DNA from: Arthrobacter sp. Soil764
GTDB taxonomy: Bacteria; Actinomycetota; Actinomycetes; Actinomycetales; Micrococcaceae
Reading direction: 5' to 3'
Assembly (NCBI RefSeq): GCF_001428075.1
Contig: NZ_LMSI01000019.1
Span: 302,255-366,254, forward strand
DNA: 64,000 nucleotides
Position numbers and translations under genes: made by a program. Shown here one piece after another: positions 17,211 to 25,987 of this stretch (position 1 is the stretch's first letter; every line of letters begins with the position of its first letter). Below the pieces are notes generated by a model. The model searched no databases. It was not told the origin of the DNA and saw nothing but the letters and a program-made list of their open reading frames with translations.

Positions 17211-17387
17211 CTAAATTTGGGTAACCCTCTCATTGGAGTTGAGGTTCTCCATGGTCCGGAGAGCGCTCCTGGGGTCGGCCGGCGGCCGGCTCCGGGCTTT
17301 GACCAAGGCAATCAGTAAGGTCAGGATGGTGCCCATCCAGGCAATCGCGGCCAGGAGCACCAGTCCGATCGCCACTAAGGGGTTCAT
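17211..17387 (-). CDS. 58-residue single-helix membrane protein
   Basis: The ATG at 17387 opens a 58-residue frame ending at TAG 17211. Residues 4-29 form a strong hydrophobic helix (L-V-A-I-G-L-V-L-L-A-A-I-A-W-M-G-T-I-L-T-L-L), followed by a polar tail beginning K-A-R-S-R-P-P. The Trp-containing helix resembles those of the products at 5043 and 11389. No domain is recognised. Coding is supported by hydrophobicity only. Confidence 0.45.
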   Translation of the reverse strand: MNPLVAIGLVLLAAIAWMGTILTLLIALVKARSRPPADPRSALRTMENLNSNERVTQI

Positions 17388-17490
17388 GCCGAAAGCCTAG
17401 GACTTAAAAGGCGGGAATCCGGGACGCAACTCCGCACCGTCCCATACATGCATGCTTGGAACCAGGCCACACATGGCTCGTGATACAAGA

Positions 17491-17523
17491 AAGCCCCGGA
17501 AAATCAGTGATTTTCCGGGGCTT
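17491..17523 (-). terminator. Hairpin downstream of tRNA-Leu
   Basis: A 14-bp perfect stem (17491-17504 with 17510-17523) has a five-base loop and begins eight bases beyond the tRNA 3' end on the minus strand. A-rich and T-rich tracts sit at the top of the stem, as in many tRNA terminators. Confidence 0.75.
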
Positions 17524-17530
17524 CCGTTTG

Positions 17531-17613
17531 TGCGCGGAGGGGGACTTGAACCCCCACCCCCTTTCGAGGACTAGCACCTCAAGCTAGCGCGTCTGCCATT
17601 CCGCCACCCGCGC
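17531..17613 (-). tRNA. tRNA-Leu(GAG)
   Basis: The 83-nt minus-strand sequence folds as a class II tRNA. Acceptor GCGCGGG pairs with CCGCGC plus discriminator A, the D-arm has TGGCGGAATGGCAGA, and the anticodon stem GCTAGC/GCTAGT encloses loop TTGAGGT with anticodon GAG. A long variable arm and the T-arm GGGGGTTCAAGTCCCCC complete the fold. The 3' CCA is not encoded. It reads CUC/CUU codons. Confidence 0.95.
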
Positions 17614-17781
17614 AGGTGGTAATTCGGGAAGGCGTCCCGCCTTTCAGCGTTTCGCGCCTCTCCGAAGCAGCGAGAAAAACTCTAACATGACTTTCCGGGA
17701 ACAACGAATCGAGGCGAGTAGGTAGGCTGAGGACAGCGATTCAGCTCGTGCCAAGCAGTCATTCCCATCAAGGAGCCTCCA

Positions 17782-19086
17782 ATGCCTGACGTCCTGCCCG
17801 AGGATGAAGTTGTCCGGATCTGCCAGGAACTCATCCGGATCGACACCTCCAACTACGGCGACGGGTCAGGGCCGGGGGAGCGTGCCGCGGCAGAGTATGC
17901 CGCAGGACTCATTGAGGAAGTGGGCCTGGAAGCGGAGATCTTCGAATCCGCCCCCGGCAGGGCCAACGTTGTCACCAGGATGGCAGGGGAAGACCCCTCC
18001 GCCAGTGCCCTGGTGGTCCACGGCCACCTTGACGTCGTTCCCGCCCTGCGCGACCAGTGGTCTGTGGACCCGTTCGGTGCGGAACTGAAGGATGGCCTCA
18101 TCTGGGGCCGCGGCGCCGTCGACATGAAGGACATGGACGCCATGATCCTTTCAGTCCTGCGGAACTTCGCCCGGGAAGGCAGGAAGCCCAAGCGGGACAT
18201 CATCTTTGCGTTCTTCGCTGACGAGGAAGCCGGCGGCGTCTACGGCGCGCGCTATGCCGTGGACAACCGCCCGGAACTTTTCGAAGGTGCCACCGAGGCC
18301 ATCTCCGAGGTGGGCGGATTCTCCGCAACTATTGGCGGGCAGCGGACCTACCTGCTGCAGACGGCGGAGAAGGGCATTTCCTGGCTCCGGCTCGTTGCCC
18401 ACGGGCGGGCAGGCCACGGCTCGCAGATCAACACGGACAACGCCGTGACCCGCCTGGCAGCCGCCGTAACGCGCATCGGTGAATACAAGTGGCCCATCGA
18501 GCTCACGCCCACCACCCGGCAGTTCCTTGACGGAGTGACAGAACTCACGGGCGTCGAGTTCGACGCCGACAATCCTGACCTCCTGCTCGACCAGCTTGGC
18601 ACCGTGGCCCGGTTCGTCGGGGCCACCTTGCAGAACACCACGAACCCGACGCTCCTCAAGGGCGGCTACAAGCACAATGTCATCCCCGAGTCTGCCGAGG
18701 CCCTGGTTGATTGCCGCACCCTGCCCGGCCAGGAACAGCAGGTCCTCGAAATCGTGCGCGAACTCGCCGGCAACGGAGTGGACGTCAGCTATGTCCACAA
18801 CGACGTCTCCCTCGAGGTCCCGTTCGCAGGCAACCTGGTGGACTCTATGATCGATGCCCTGCACAAAGAGGACCCCGGCGCAAAAGTGCTGCCCTACACG
18901 CTGTCCGGCGGTACGGACAACAAGTCGCTCAGCCGGCTGGGCATCACCGGCTACGGCTTCGCACCCCTCATGCTCCCGGACGAGCTGGACTTCACCGGCA
19001 TGTTCCACGGCGTGGACGAGCGTGTGCCCGCGGACTCCCTCAAGTTCGGCGCCCGGGTGCTGAACACGCTGCTCACCAACTACTAA
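17782..19086 (+). CDS. M20 family metallo-dipeptidase/hydrolase
   Basis: The 434-residue protein has the M20/M25/M40 pattern: V-H-G-H-L-D-V-V-P (first metal His and catalytic Asp), R-G-A-V-D-M-K-D (bridging Asp), F-F-A-D-E-E-A-G-G (catalytic Glu and ligand), and C-terminal F-H-G-V-D-E-R-V-P (last His). A dimerisation/lid domain lies between about residues 190 and 310. The long P-F-G-A-E-L-K-D-G-L-I-W-G-R-G segment is typical of M20 dipeptidase-type members in actinobacteria. It is cytoplasmic and zinc-dependent. A 12-bp gap leads to the acyl-CoA dehydrogenase gene. Confidence 0.92.
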   Translation: MPDVLPEDEVVRICQELIRIDTSNYGDGSGPGERAAAEYAAGLIEEVGLEAEIFESAPGRANVVTRMAGEDPSASALVVHGHLDVVPALRDQWSVDPFGAELKDGLIWGRGAVDMKDMDAMILSVLRNFAREGRKPKRDIIFAFFADEEAGGVYGARYAVDNRPELFEGATEAISEVGGFSATIGGQRTYLLQTAEKGISWLRLVAHGRAGHGSQINTDNAVTRLAAAVTRIGEYKWPIELTPTTRQFLDGVTELTGVEFDADNPDLLLDQLGTVARFVGATLQNTTNPTLLKGGYKHNVIPESAEALVDCRTLPGQEQQVLEIVRELAGNGVDVSYVHNDVSLEVPFAGNLVDSMIDALHKEDPGAKVLPYTLSGGTDNKSLSRLGITGYGFAPLMLPDELDFTGMFHGVDERVPADSLKFGARVLNTLLTNY

Positions 19087-19098
19087 GAGGGATCTACC

Positions 19099-20259
19099 GT
19101 GACTCCAGAGGACCTGCTGCCGGATGAGCTCCTGGAGCGCATCCGGGGCCGCGCCGCAGGGTACGACCAGGTCAACGCCTTTTTCCACGAGGACCTGCGG
19201 GAGCTTGCGGCGGCAGGGTACCTGAAGCTTTTCGTGCCAGCGTCCGACGGCGGCCCGGGCCTTGGGCTCGAAGCGGCGGCGCAGTGCCAGCGCAGGCTGG
19301 CAACGGCCGCCCCGGCCACCGCGCTGGCCGTCAACATGCACCTGGTGTGGACCGGCGTCGCGCACGTCCTCGCAGCCCGCGGCGACCACTCCCTGGCCTT
19401 CGTCCTCAAGGAAGCCGCCCAGGGCGAACTCTTCGCGTTTGGCAACTCGGAGGCGGGCAACGACTCAGTCCTCTTTGACTCACGGACGGTGGCCACGCCG
19501 GATCCGGATGGCAGCTACTCGTTCACCGGGACCAAGATCTTCACCAGCCTCTCGCCGGCCTGGACCCGGTTGGGAATTTTCGGGAAGGATGCTGCTGCGC
19601 GTGACGGGGCCGGGGAGCTCGTCCACGGGTTCATCAGCCGTGAAACGCCCGGCTACCGGATCCTGGACGACTGGGACACCCTGGGCATGCGGGCCAGCCA
19701 GTCCGCCACTACGGTCCTTGACGGCGTGACAGTCCCGCCGGACCGGATCTTCCGGAAGCTGCCTGTCGGCCCCAACGCCGACCCGCTGATCTTCGCGATC
19801 TTCGCGTGCTTCGAAAGCCTCCTGGCCGCCGTCTACACCGGGCTGGGTGAACGCGCACTGGCCGTGGGCGTGGAGGCGGTCAAGCGCCGCACCTCGTTCA
19901 AGAACGGTGGACGCAGCTACGCACAGGCCCCGGACATCCGCTGGAAAGTGGCGGACGCTGCCATGGCCATGGACACCCTGTACCCGCAGCTCCGGTCAGT
20001 CACGGCCGACGTCGACGCCCTGGCCGACCACGGGGCCCAATGGTTCCCCAAACTGGTGGGGCTGAAAGTGAATGCCACCGAAACGGCGCGGCGCGTGGTG
20101 GACCTCGCCATCCGCGTCAGCGGGGGATCGAGCTACTTCAGGGGCTCCGAGCTGGAGCGGCTCTACCGGGACGTGCTCGCGGGAATGTTCCACCCCTCCG
20201 ACGACGAATCCGCACACAACACCGTGGCCAACGCCTGGCTGGGCCCGCTGGAAAATTAG
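19099..20259 (+). CDS. Acyl-CoA dehydrogenase family protein
   Basis: The 386-residue protein has the three-domain acyl-CoA dehydrogenase fold: an N-terminal helical domain with G-Y-L-K-L-F-V-P and G-G-P-G-L-G, a middle beta-domain with F-T-G-T-K-I-F-T-S-L-S-P and M-R-A-S-Q-S-A-T-T-V-L-D-G-V, and a C-terminal helical domain ending with V-S-G-G-S-S-Y-F-R-G-S-E-L-E-R-L-Y-R-D-V-L-A-G. The last segment is the FAD-contact and dimer region. A standard catalytic Glu is not obvious, so it may belong to the acyl-CoA-dehydrogenase-like monooxygenase branch. The substrate is unknown. The GTG start follows AAGAGGGATC. Confidence 0.85.
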   Translation: MTPEDLLPDELLERIRGRAAGYDQVNAFFHEDLRELAAAGYLKLFVPASDGGPGLGLEAAAQCQRRLATAAPATALAVNMHLVWTGVAHVLAARGDHSLAFVLKEAAQGELFAFGNSEAGNDSVLFDSRTVATPDPDGSYSFTGTKIFTSLSPAWTRLGIFGKDAAARDGAGELVHGFISRETPGYRILDDWDTLGMRASQSATTVLDGVTVPPDRIFRKLPVGPNADPLIFAIFACFESLLAAVYTGLGERALAVGVEAVKRRTSFKNGGRSYAQAPDIRWKVADAAMAMDTLYPQLRSVTADVDALADHGAQWFPKLVGLKVNATETARRVVDLAIRVSGGSSYFRGSELERLYRDVLAGMFHPSDDESAHNTVANAWLGPLEN

Positions 20260-20282
20260 AGGGTCCGCTGGACTGTCATTCC

Positions 20283-20516
20283 CTAGACGGTCCGCTGGAC
20301 CTGCATCACGCGGCGCCGGAGCCAAAAGCGCCTGCCGCCGCCCACGTAGAGCTTGCTGCGTTCCAATTCCCACTTGCCGTATTCGGAGTGTTCCACCAGG
20401 CGCCGGCGTGCCTCCGGCAGGGAGTCATCAGGGCTGACGGTCAGTACGAGGTACTCGTACTGCCGCAAATAATCCCGCTCCCGCTGGACCGAGCTGGTGA
20501 GAAATTGTTCCTTCAT
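20283..20516 (-). CDS. DUF5703 family protein
   Basis: The 77-residue protein contains R-D-Y-L-R-Q-Y-E-Y-L-V-L-T-V-S-P-D-D-S and then G-K-W-E-L-E-R-S-K-L-Y-x-G-G-x-R-R-F-W-L-R-R-R-V, the features of the small actinobacterial DUF5703 family. The function is unknown. The ATG at 20516 follows GGAGAG. It converges on the acyl-CoA dehydrogenase gene with 23 bp between stops. Confidence 0.85.
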   Translation of the reverse strand: MKEQFLTSSVQRERDYLRQYEYLVLTVSPDDSLPEARRRLVEHSEYGKWELERSKLYVGGGRRFWLRRRVMQVQRTV

Positions 20517-20556
20517 TTGCTCTCCATTTTCGTCCTTTTCCGGCTAACGTGAAGTC

Positions 20557-20823
20557 ATGAGCATCGATCCGCGTGTCGCGCTTTCGTCCCTGACCACCGC
20601 TTTGGAAGAACACCTTATAGCAGCATCGAACCGCCGCGGGGACGGTGACCCCTCAGTGGAGTCAGCTTTCTTCGCCGTTGCCGATGCCTTCGAAGTTTAC
20701 GAGGACGCGCTCTACGAGGCCTACAACGAGGTCACTCCGTTGCAGGTCTTTGACGACGAGGACGAAGAGGACGAAGAAGCCGACGTGGATGAGGACGAGG
20801 ACCTGGAAATCGTCGAGGAATAG
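20557..20823 (+). CDS. Small acidic protein, unknown function (often named primosomal protein)
   Basis: The 88-residue protein has a helical N-terminal half (R-V-A-L-S-S-L-T-T-A-L-E-E-H-L) and an extreme acidic tail of about 25 Asp/Glu residues. Orthologues in Arthrobacter are commonly labelled 'primosomal protein' without experimental support; a DNA-mimic or chaperone-like role is possible but unproven. It is divergent from the DUF5703 gene with 40 bp between starts. Confidence 0.7.
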   Translation: MSIDPRVALSSLTTALEEHLIAASNRRGDGDPSVESAFFAVADAFEVYEDALYEAYNEVTPLQVFDDEDEEDEEADVDEDEDLEIVEE

Positions 20824-20848
20824 CAGCCCCGGTCGAATGCGGCCGGCT

Positions 20849-21781
20849 CTAAAAGGCGGAAACATCCTCCAGGGCGCGCGCAATCTGCGGCGGCAGCGGC
20901 GCGGGCTGGACGTCGAGGATCTCCTTCAACTGCACAGGTGTGCGGGCGCCCACAATGGCGGTGGCAACTCCCTGCTGTGACAGCAGCCATGACAGCGAGA
21001 CATCCTGCGGGCTCCGGCCCAGGCCGTTGGCCGCCATGCACACGGCATCAACGATGCGCGATGGCTTCTCCTCCAGGTAAGGCTCCACATAGGCCGCTTC
21101 GCTGGCCGACGCCGCGCGTGATCCTCCGGGAATGCCGCCCCGGTATTTCCCGGTAAGGACACCCCTGCCCAGCGGAGCCCAGGCCATCAGGCCCATCCCG
21201 GCGTCCTCGGCTGCCGGGATCAGTTCCGCCTCTGCAGTCCGCTCAAGGAAGGAATATTCGGCCTGGACAGCCACCAACGGCACACTGCTGGTGGCCGCGG
21301 CCTTCGCCGCCTGCCAGCCCTTGAAGTTCGAAATTCCGGCGTACCGCGCCCGCCCGGTCCGTACCGCGAATTCCAGCGCAGCCAGCGTTTCATCGAGGGG
21401 AACATTGCCATCCCACGCCTCGGCAAACCAGAGGTCTACATAGTCGGTGCCCAACCTGGCCAGGCTCGCGTCAAGTCCGGTGAGCATTGCGTTGCGTGAC
21501 GTGTCCACCGCACGGCGCCCGTCCGGCGTCGTCATCCCCGCTTTGGTGGAGATGGAAATCTCAGTCCGGGACACAACATCACCCAGGAGCGAGCCAAGGA
21601 TCGCCTCCGAGCCCCCGCCCGCGTAGGACGCCGAGGTGTCCACGTGCCGGCCGCCGGCGTCAAGGAAAGTACGCAGCAGCTCGGACGCGTCCTGTTCATC
21701 AGTTTCCCCGCCCCAGGACCGGGTGCCCAGGGAGAGGGCAGAGACTCGCAATCCACTGTTCCCCACGTAACGCTGCTGCAT
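20849..21781 (-). CDS. Aldo/keto reductase
   Basis: The 310-residue TIM-barrel oxidoreductase has H-V-D-T-S-A-S-Y (catalytic Asp and Tyr), S-T-K-A-G (catalytic Lys), G-I-S-N-F-K-G-W, Y-S-F-L-E-R-T and the C-terminal NADPH-binding I-V-G-A-R-T-P-V-Q-L. The usual active-site His following the L-D/L-W strand is replaced: the segment reads D-L-W-F-A-E-A-W-D, where most relatives have V-H-A-W-D. A His-to-Glu change is known to redirect AKR1D enzymes to double-bond reduction; whether that applies here is not known. It is divergent from uppP. Confidence 0.9.
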   Translation of the reverse strand: MQQRYVGNSGLRVSALSLGTRSWGGETDEQDASELLRTFLDAGGRHVDTSASYAGGGSEAILGSLLGDVVSRTEISISTKAGMTTPDGRRAVDTSRNAMLTGLDASLARLGTDYVDLWFAEAWDGNVPLDETLAALEFAVRTGRARYAGISNFKGWQAAKAAATSSVPLVAVQAEYSFLERTAEAELIPAAEDAGMGLMAWAPLGRGVLTGKYRGGIPGGSRAASASEAAYVEPYLEEKPSRIVDAVCMAANGLGRSPQDVSLSWLLSQQGVATAIVGARTPVQLKEILDVQPAPLPPQIARALEDVSAF

Positions 21782-21832
21782 AGCAGCAAGCTTACGGGCA
21801 GATGCCCTCCTGCCATGCCGTAGGGTCTTAGC

Positions 21833-22666
21833 GTGAACTGGTTTGAAGCGGCCCTGCTGGGCCTAGTGCAGGGACTGACCGAATTTCTACCTATTTCATC
21901 GAGCGCACACCTGCGGATCGTGGGGGAGTTCCTCCCCAACGCGGAGGACCCGGGCGCGGCGTTTACGGCCATCACCCAGCTCGGCACTGAGACCGCCGTC
22001 CTGATCTTTTTCTGGCGCGACATCGTGCGCATCGTCAAAGCCTGGGCAGGTTCCCTCAGGGGCAGGGTGCCGCGGCACGATCCCGATGCCCGCATGGGCT
22101 GGCTGGTGATCCTGGGCAGCCTTCCCATCATCGTGCTGGGCCTGCTTTTCCAGGACCAAATCGAATCCGTGCTCCGCAGCATGTGGATCGTGGCCACCAT
22201 GCTGATCGTCTTCGGACTCTTCCTCGCTGTGGCCGACGCCGTGGGCACCCAGAAACGGGACCTTACCCACCTGACCTACAAGCACGGCATCCTCTACGGG
22301 CTGGCGCAGGCCCTGGCCCTGATTCCCGGCGTCTCCCGTTCCGGGGGCACCATCACCGCCGGCCTGCTGATGGGGTACACCCGTGAAGCTGCGGCGCGGT
22401 ACTCATTCCTGCTCGCCATCCCCGCGGTCTTCGGCAGCGGGCTCTACCAGCTGTACAAGGTGGTGACCAAGGAGGGCATCTCCGGTCCGTTTGGCCTGCC
22501 GGAAACCGCCCTCGCCACCGTCATCGCACTGGTAGTGGGCTACGTCATCATTGGCTGGTTCCTGAAGTTCGTGTCCACCCGCAGCTACCGGCTTTTTGTC
22601 TGGTACCGGATCTTCCTGGGACTGGCCCTGTACCTCCTGCTCGGTTTCGGGGTCATCAGCGCCTAG
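21833..22666 (+). CDS. uppP: Undecaprenyl-diphosphate phosphatase UppP (BacA)
   Basis: The 277-residue polytopic membrane protein begins V(M)[26 protein letters not shown], the glutamate-rich first motif of UppP. The second motif, [11 protein letters not shown], follows near residue 165. It dephosphorylates undecaprenyl diphosphate, recycling the carrier for peptidoglycan, and confers bacitracin tolerance. Length and helices match the family. The GTG at 21833 is 15 bp ahead of the conserved motif region. It lies 15 bp upstream of mshC, suggesting an operon. Confidence 0.96.
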   Translation: MNWFEAALLGLVQGLTEFLPISSSAHLRIVGEFLPNAEDPGAAFTAITQLGTETAVLIFFWRDIVRIVKAWAGSLRGRVPRHDPDARMGWLVILGSLPIIVLGLLFQDQIESVLRSMWIVATMLIVFGLFLAVADAVGTQKRDLTHLTYKHGILYGLAQALALIPGVSRSGGTITAGLLMGYTREAAARYSFLLAIPAVFGSGLYQLYKVVTKEGISGPFGLPETALATVIALVVGYVIIGWFLKFVSTRSYRLFVWYRIFLGLALYLLLGFGVISA

Positions 22667-22681
22667 GACTAGGCTTGGCTT

Positions 22682-23959
22682 GTGAAATCCTGGACTTCCC
22701 GCCCCGTTCCTGCCCTGCCCGGAAACATGCCCGCCCTGCAGCTGTTCGATACTGCGGCAGGCCGCGAAGTGGCGCTGGAACGGGAAGCCAGGCCATCCAT
22801 GTACGTCTGCGGCATCACGCCATACGATGCAACCCACATGGGCCACGCCGCCAGTTATGTGGCCTTTGACCTGTTGAACCGCGCGTGGCGCGACGCCGGC
22901 GGCGACGTCTCCTACGTCCAGAACGTGACGGATGTGGATGACCCCCTGCTGGAACGCGCCACCGCCACCGGCGTCGACTGGCGGGACCTCGCCGCCGAAC
23001 AGGTGCAGCTCTTCCAGACAGACATGGAGGCCCTGAATGTGCTGGCGCCGGACCACTATGTGGGCGCGGTCGAATCCATCGGCCTGATTGTGCCCGAGGT
23101 GGAAAGGCTGGTCAGCCTGGGCCTCGCGTATCGGGTCGCCGGCACCAACGGGGAACCCGACGGAGATGTCTATTACGACGTCGAAGCGGCCGGCAAGCAG
23201 TCAACGGCACCGGACGCCTGGGCCCTGGGATGCATTTCCCACCTTGGTGAAAGCGAAATGCTGGAGCTTTTCGCCGAGCGTGGCGGGGACCCCGGCCGTG
23301 CCGGGAAGCGGCAGGCCCTTGATCCGCTGCTGTGGCGAGTGGAACGGCAGGGCGAGCCGAGCTGGCCCGGTGGCAGCCTGGGCGCAGGCAGGCCCGGCTG
23401 GCATATCGAGTGCACCGTCATTGCCCAGAAGTACCTGCCGTCGCCCTTCACGGTGCAGGGTGGCGGTTCGGACCTGATCTTCCCGCACCACGAGATGGGG
23501 GCCGGCCATGCCTACTCCCTGGCGGAGGTGCCGCTTGCCCGGCACTACGCGCATGCGGGGATGGTAGGGCTCGACGGGGAGAAGATGAGCAAATCCAAGG
23601 GCAACCTGGTGCTGGTCTCCAAGCTTCGCGCCGCCGGTGAAGACCCGGCAGCCATCCGCCTCGCAATCCTTGCCCACCACTACCGGTCCGACTGGTCGTG
23701 GACGGACGAAGGCTTCACTGCTGCCAAGGCGGACCTGGCAGCCTGGCGGAAGGCGCTCGACCACGCTCCGGAAGGTTCGGGCCAGGCCCTGCTGGCCGAA
23801 ATGCGTGAGGCACTGGCGGCGGACCTCAACGCGCCGGCAGCGGTTGGCGCTGTCTCGCGCTGGGCACGGTCCGCGAACGACGGCGGTGCTGCTGCCAGCC
23901 CCGCAGACCGCGCCCTGGTTAAGGATGCGGTGGACGCCCTCCTGGGCATCCGGCTCTAA
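22682..23959 (+). CDS. mshC: Cysteine:1D-myo-inosityl 2-amino-2-deoxy-alpha-D-glucopyranoside ligase MshC
   Basis: The 425-residue protein is related to class I cysteinyl-tRNA synthetase but lacks the anticodon-binding extension. It has [17 protein letters not shown] (zinc Cys and HIGH-like motif), W-H-I-E-C-T-V-I-A (zinc site), [11 protein letters not shown] and [10 protein letters not shown] (KMSKS loop). MshC uses ATP to join cysteine to GlcN-Ins in mycothiol synthesis. T-P-Y-D-A-T-H in place of CysRS's T-V-Y-D-x-x-H-x-G-H distinguishes MshC. The start is GTG 22682. It is the last core gene before the accessory island. Confidence 0.95.
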   Translation: MKSWTSRPVPALPGNMPALQLFDTAAGREVALEREARPSMYVCGITPYDATHMGHAASYVAFDLLNRAWRDAGGDVSYVQNVTDVDDPLLERATATGVDWRDLAAEQVQLFQTDMEALNVLAPDHYVGAVESIGLIVPEVERLVSLGLAYRVAGTNGEPDGDVYYDVEAAGKQSTAPDAWALGCISHLGESEMLELFAERGGDPGRAGKRQALDPLLWRVERQGEPSWPGGSLGAGRPGWHIECTVIAQKYLPSPFTVQGGGSDLIFPHHEMGAGHAYSLAEVPLARHYAHAGMVGLDGEKMSKSKGNLVLVSKLRAAGEDPAAIRLAILAHHYRSDWSWTDEGFTAAKADLAAWRKALDHAPEGSGQALLAEMREALAADLNAPAAVGAVSRWARSANDGGAAASPADRALVKDAVDALLGIRL

Positions 23960-24018
23960 GGCATCGGGCTCCAGGGCTTCGACGCCCCCGGGAGGAAGCA
24001 GTTCGGTTGGCGCGCCGC

Positions 24019-24509
24019 GTTCTGGAAGTGACCACTCAGCTGGCTGTGAACCAGAAGCGCATGACAGATTTGATCCAGCAAAGCCCCGCTGCACCGTTGT
24101 TGGAGATGGTGGGCGCCGGGGCTGTCACGGTCGCTACTGCGTGACAGTCTGGTCGCGTCCGGGAAGGGTTCGCAGTGAAGCTGCCTTCGCCTCCCTGGCC
24201 GGGGTGAGTCCCTTGCCAGCTTCGAGCGGTAACACTGTCCGGCACAGGCTCAACCGGGGCGGTGATAGGCGCCTCAATCGGGCCTTGCACACCATCACGA
24301 TGACACGGATGGTCCACGATCCCGGAACAGGGACTACGTCACCAAACGCACTCAAGAAGGCCGCAGCTACCCGCGAGGTCCGGAGGTCCCTCTAGCGTTA
24401 CATCGCCCGAACCCTCTACCGCCAACTCAACACCCTGTACGCCACCGCGGAACCGGCCCCATCCCACACTGCCGGGGCAGCCCCTTGCCTGGAACAGGAG
24501 CACACCTAG
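24019..24509 (+). pseudogene. Remnant of IS110 family transposase
   Basis: Only the C-terminal transposase domain survives. The first fragment (T-Q-L-A-V-N-Q-K-R-M ... L-L-E-M-V-G-A-G-A-V-T-V-A-T-A) meets a TGA near 24142. A second frame continues S-E-A-A-F-A-S-L-A-G-V-S-P-L-P-A-S-S-G then R-H-R-L-N-R-G-G-D-R-R-L-N-R-A-L, the IS110 'transposase_20' signature. It is stopped by a TAG near 24393 before R-Y-I-A-R-T-L-Y-R-Q-L. The N-terminal DEDD catalytic region is missing, so it is inactive. It marks the left side of the accessory island. Confidence 0.85.
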
Positions 24510-24778
24510 CGCATCACCTAGGATTCTCGGCCCCGTGCGAGGGAGTCCTCCGAACTTCCAGGCATTGCTAAGCCAGTGCAACGCGCCAGTATACGAAAGC
24601 TAGGCACGGTTCTCTGGAACGATGAGGGGCCCTTCCGCAGGTTTGTCCAAGGTTTTGATCAGGATCGTTGCCGCTTGGAGTTGGGTGGGTTTAGCGTCGG
24701 GGCATCACTCGTTGGGGGGGGTCGGGCTTTCGGGAACTGGGGATTGCCGCGGATCTGTTCGTAGAAAGTTCGTGGGGG
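24510..24778 (+). promoter_or_regulatory. Upstream region of the RHS gene with a run of eight G residues
   Basis: There is no gene here. A G8 homopolymer lies at 24714-24721, 58 bp upstream of the RHS start. Poly-G runs near start sites are known slippage points in some phase-variable genes, but that role is only a possibility here. No clear -10/-35 pair was found. Confidence 0.35.
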
Positions 24779-25987
24779 ATGTCTACTGTTCAGGGCTCGA
24801 TTCGTTCTGCCGTTTTTAGGCCTGTCTCGGTTGGTTTTCTCGCCATCAGGGCTGCCATCACCGCTGTTGTTGCTTTCGGCATTACGATCGCTGGGCTGAG
24901 TGCGCCCGCTTTCGCCGTTCCTGAGATTGCGGGTTCTGCCCCTGTTGCTCCAGCCTCTGTGCAGGCTCCATCGTTGGCTCCCATGCAGTCGACTCCTTCG
25001 GTGCAGGCGGGCGTGTTCGTGCCGGTGCAGGGCCGGGTTGTGGATACGAGGACAGGGTTGGGCGGGATCACGGGGCCGTTGACGCCCGATACCTGGTACC
25101 CGTTCCAGATCCTGGGGGCCGGTGGTGTCCCCACCACGGGTGTGGACGCTGTGCTGGTGTCATTGACGGTGGTGAACAGTACCGGTGCCAGTGCCGCGCA
25201 GGTGGTCCCCAATACGGGGAGGCAGCGCGAGACGACCGTGCTGTTTTCAGGGACGGGAGACACTGTTTCCAATTCCGCCATTGTCGCAGTGGGAACGGAC
25301 GGGAAGCTTGCCCTGATTGCCTCCACGTCGCAGCAGTTCATGGTGGACGTGCAGGGTTATTTCACGGCGGGGGACACCCCCGCGCCGGGCGGTTTCGTCT
25401 CGGTCCCGACCTCCAGGGTGATCGATACCCGTGACGGTACCGGCTATCCTGCAGGTCTCTGGACGGGCACGGGAGTGAAGAGCCTGACTTTAAAGGGCAA
25501 AGGCGGGGTCCCGGACACGGCGACGGCTGTTTTCGCGAACATCACTGTCGTGAGCACTGACACTACTGCCGACCCTATTCTTGAGACGCTTCCCGGGGGT
25601 GGCTTCGACGCCGGCGGTGGAGCTGGGACATCGGTGAACTTCCGGAGAAATGAGACCACAGCAGTGGCAGCGGTGTTGAACCTCAACTCTGCCGGTGTGG
25701 TGGATATCAAGCACTACGCGTACGCCGTTGGTGTGCACGTGATTGTCGATATCCAGGGCTACTTCGATGGGCAGGTATCGAACAGCGCCTTCACTACCGT
25801 GGAATCCAGGCTCTACGATTCAAGACTGACGAGCAGCCCGATCCCGGCCTATGGCAGGATCGAGGTTCAGATCGCCGGGGGTCGGCGGCCTGCCCGCTGC
25901 GTCGACGAATCTTGCAGGTGTCGTCTTGAATGTGACCCCGCAGAACTCGGTAGGGGTCGGGTTCCTGCGGGTCTGGCCTGCGGATGA
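24779..25987 (+). CDS. RHS protein, N-terminal part (frame breaks at 25877-25881)
   Basis: The ATG at 24779 encodes a long signal peptide (hydrophobic V-G-F-L-A-I-R-A-A-I-T-A-V-V-A-F-G, cleavage near A-F-A-V-P). Beta-rich units follow, each starting R-[VL]-x-D-[TS]-R and ending V-D-[VI]-Q-G-Y-F. Two full units are in this frame, and a third starts at S-R-L-Y-D-S-R. At G5 tract 25877-25881 the reading frame must lose one base to continue as the downstream frame; the residues after that point (R-R-P-A-R-C-V...) are out-of-frame noise ending at TGA 25987. Such beta units occur in secreted actinobacterial proteins. The gene is one with 25851-29249. Confidence 0.85.
   Translation: MSTVQGSIRSAVFRPVSVGFLAIRAAITAVVAFGITIAGLSAPAFAVPEIAGSAPVAPASVQAPSLAPMQSTPSVQAGVFVPVQGRVVDTRTGLGGITGPLTPDTWYPFQILGAGGVPTTGVDAVLVSLTVVNSTGASAAQVVPNTGRQRETTVLFSGTGDTVSNSAIVAVGTDGKLALIASTSQQFMVDVQGYFTAGDTPAPGGFVSVPTSRVIDTRDGTGYPAGLWTGTGVKSLTLKGKGGVPDTATAVFANITVVSTDTTADPILETLPGGGFDAGGGAGTSVNFRRNETTAVAAVLNLNSAGVVDIKHYAYAVGVHVIVDIQGYFDGQVSNSAFTTVESRLYDSRLTSSPIPAYGRIEVQIAGGRRPARCVDESCRCRLECDPAELGRGRVPAGLACG

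Noticed and set aside
16955..17311. 118-codon minus-strand frame
   Set aside because: It overlaps the lipoprotein start and the small membrane gene in another frame, and its composition is Arg/Pro/Gly noise.
17531..17613. tRNA-Leu as an integration site of a genomic island
   Set aside because: No integrase, direct repeat of the tRNA 3' end or foreign DNA was seen beside it; the recombinases are 12 kb or more away.
20261..20302. Direct repeat GGTCCGCTGGAC at the acyl-CoA dehydrogenase/DUF5703 junction
   Set aside because: Two 12-bp copies, one inside coding sequence, with no further copies or structure; judged chance or minor duplication.
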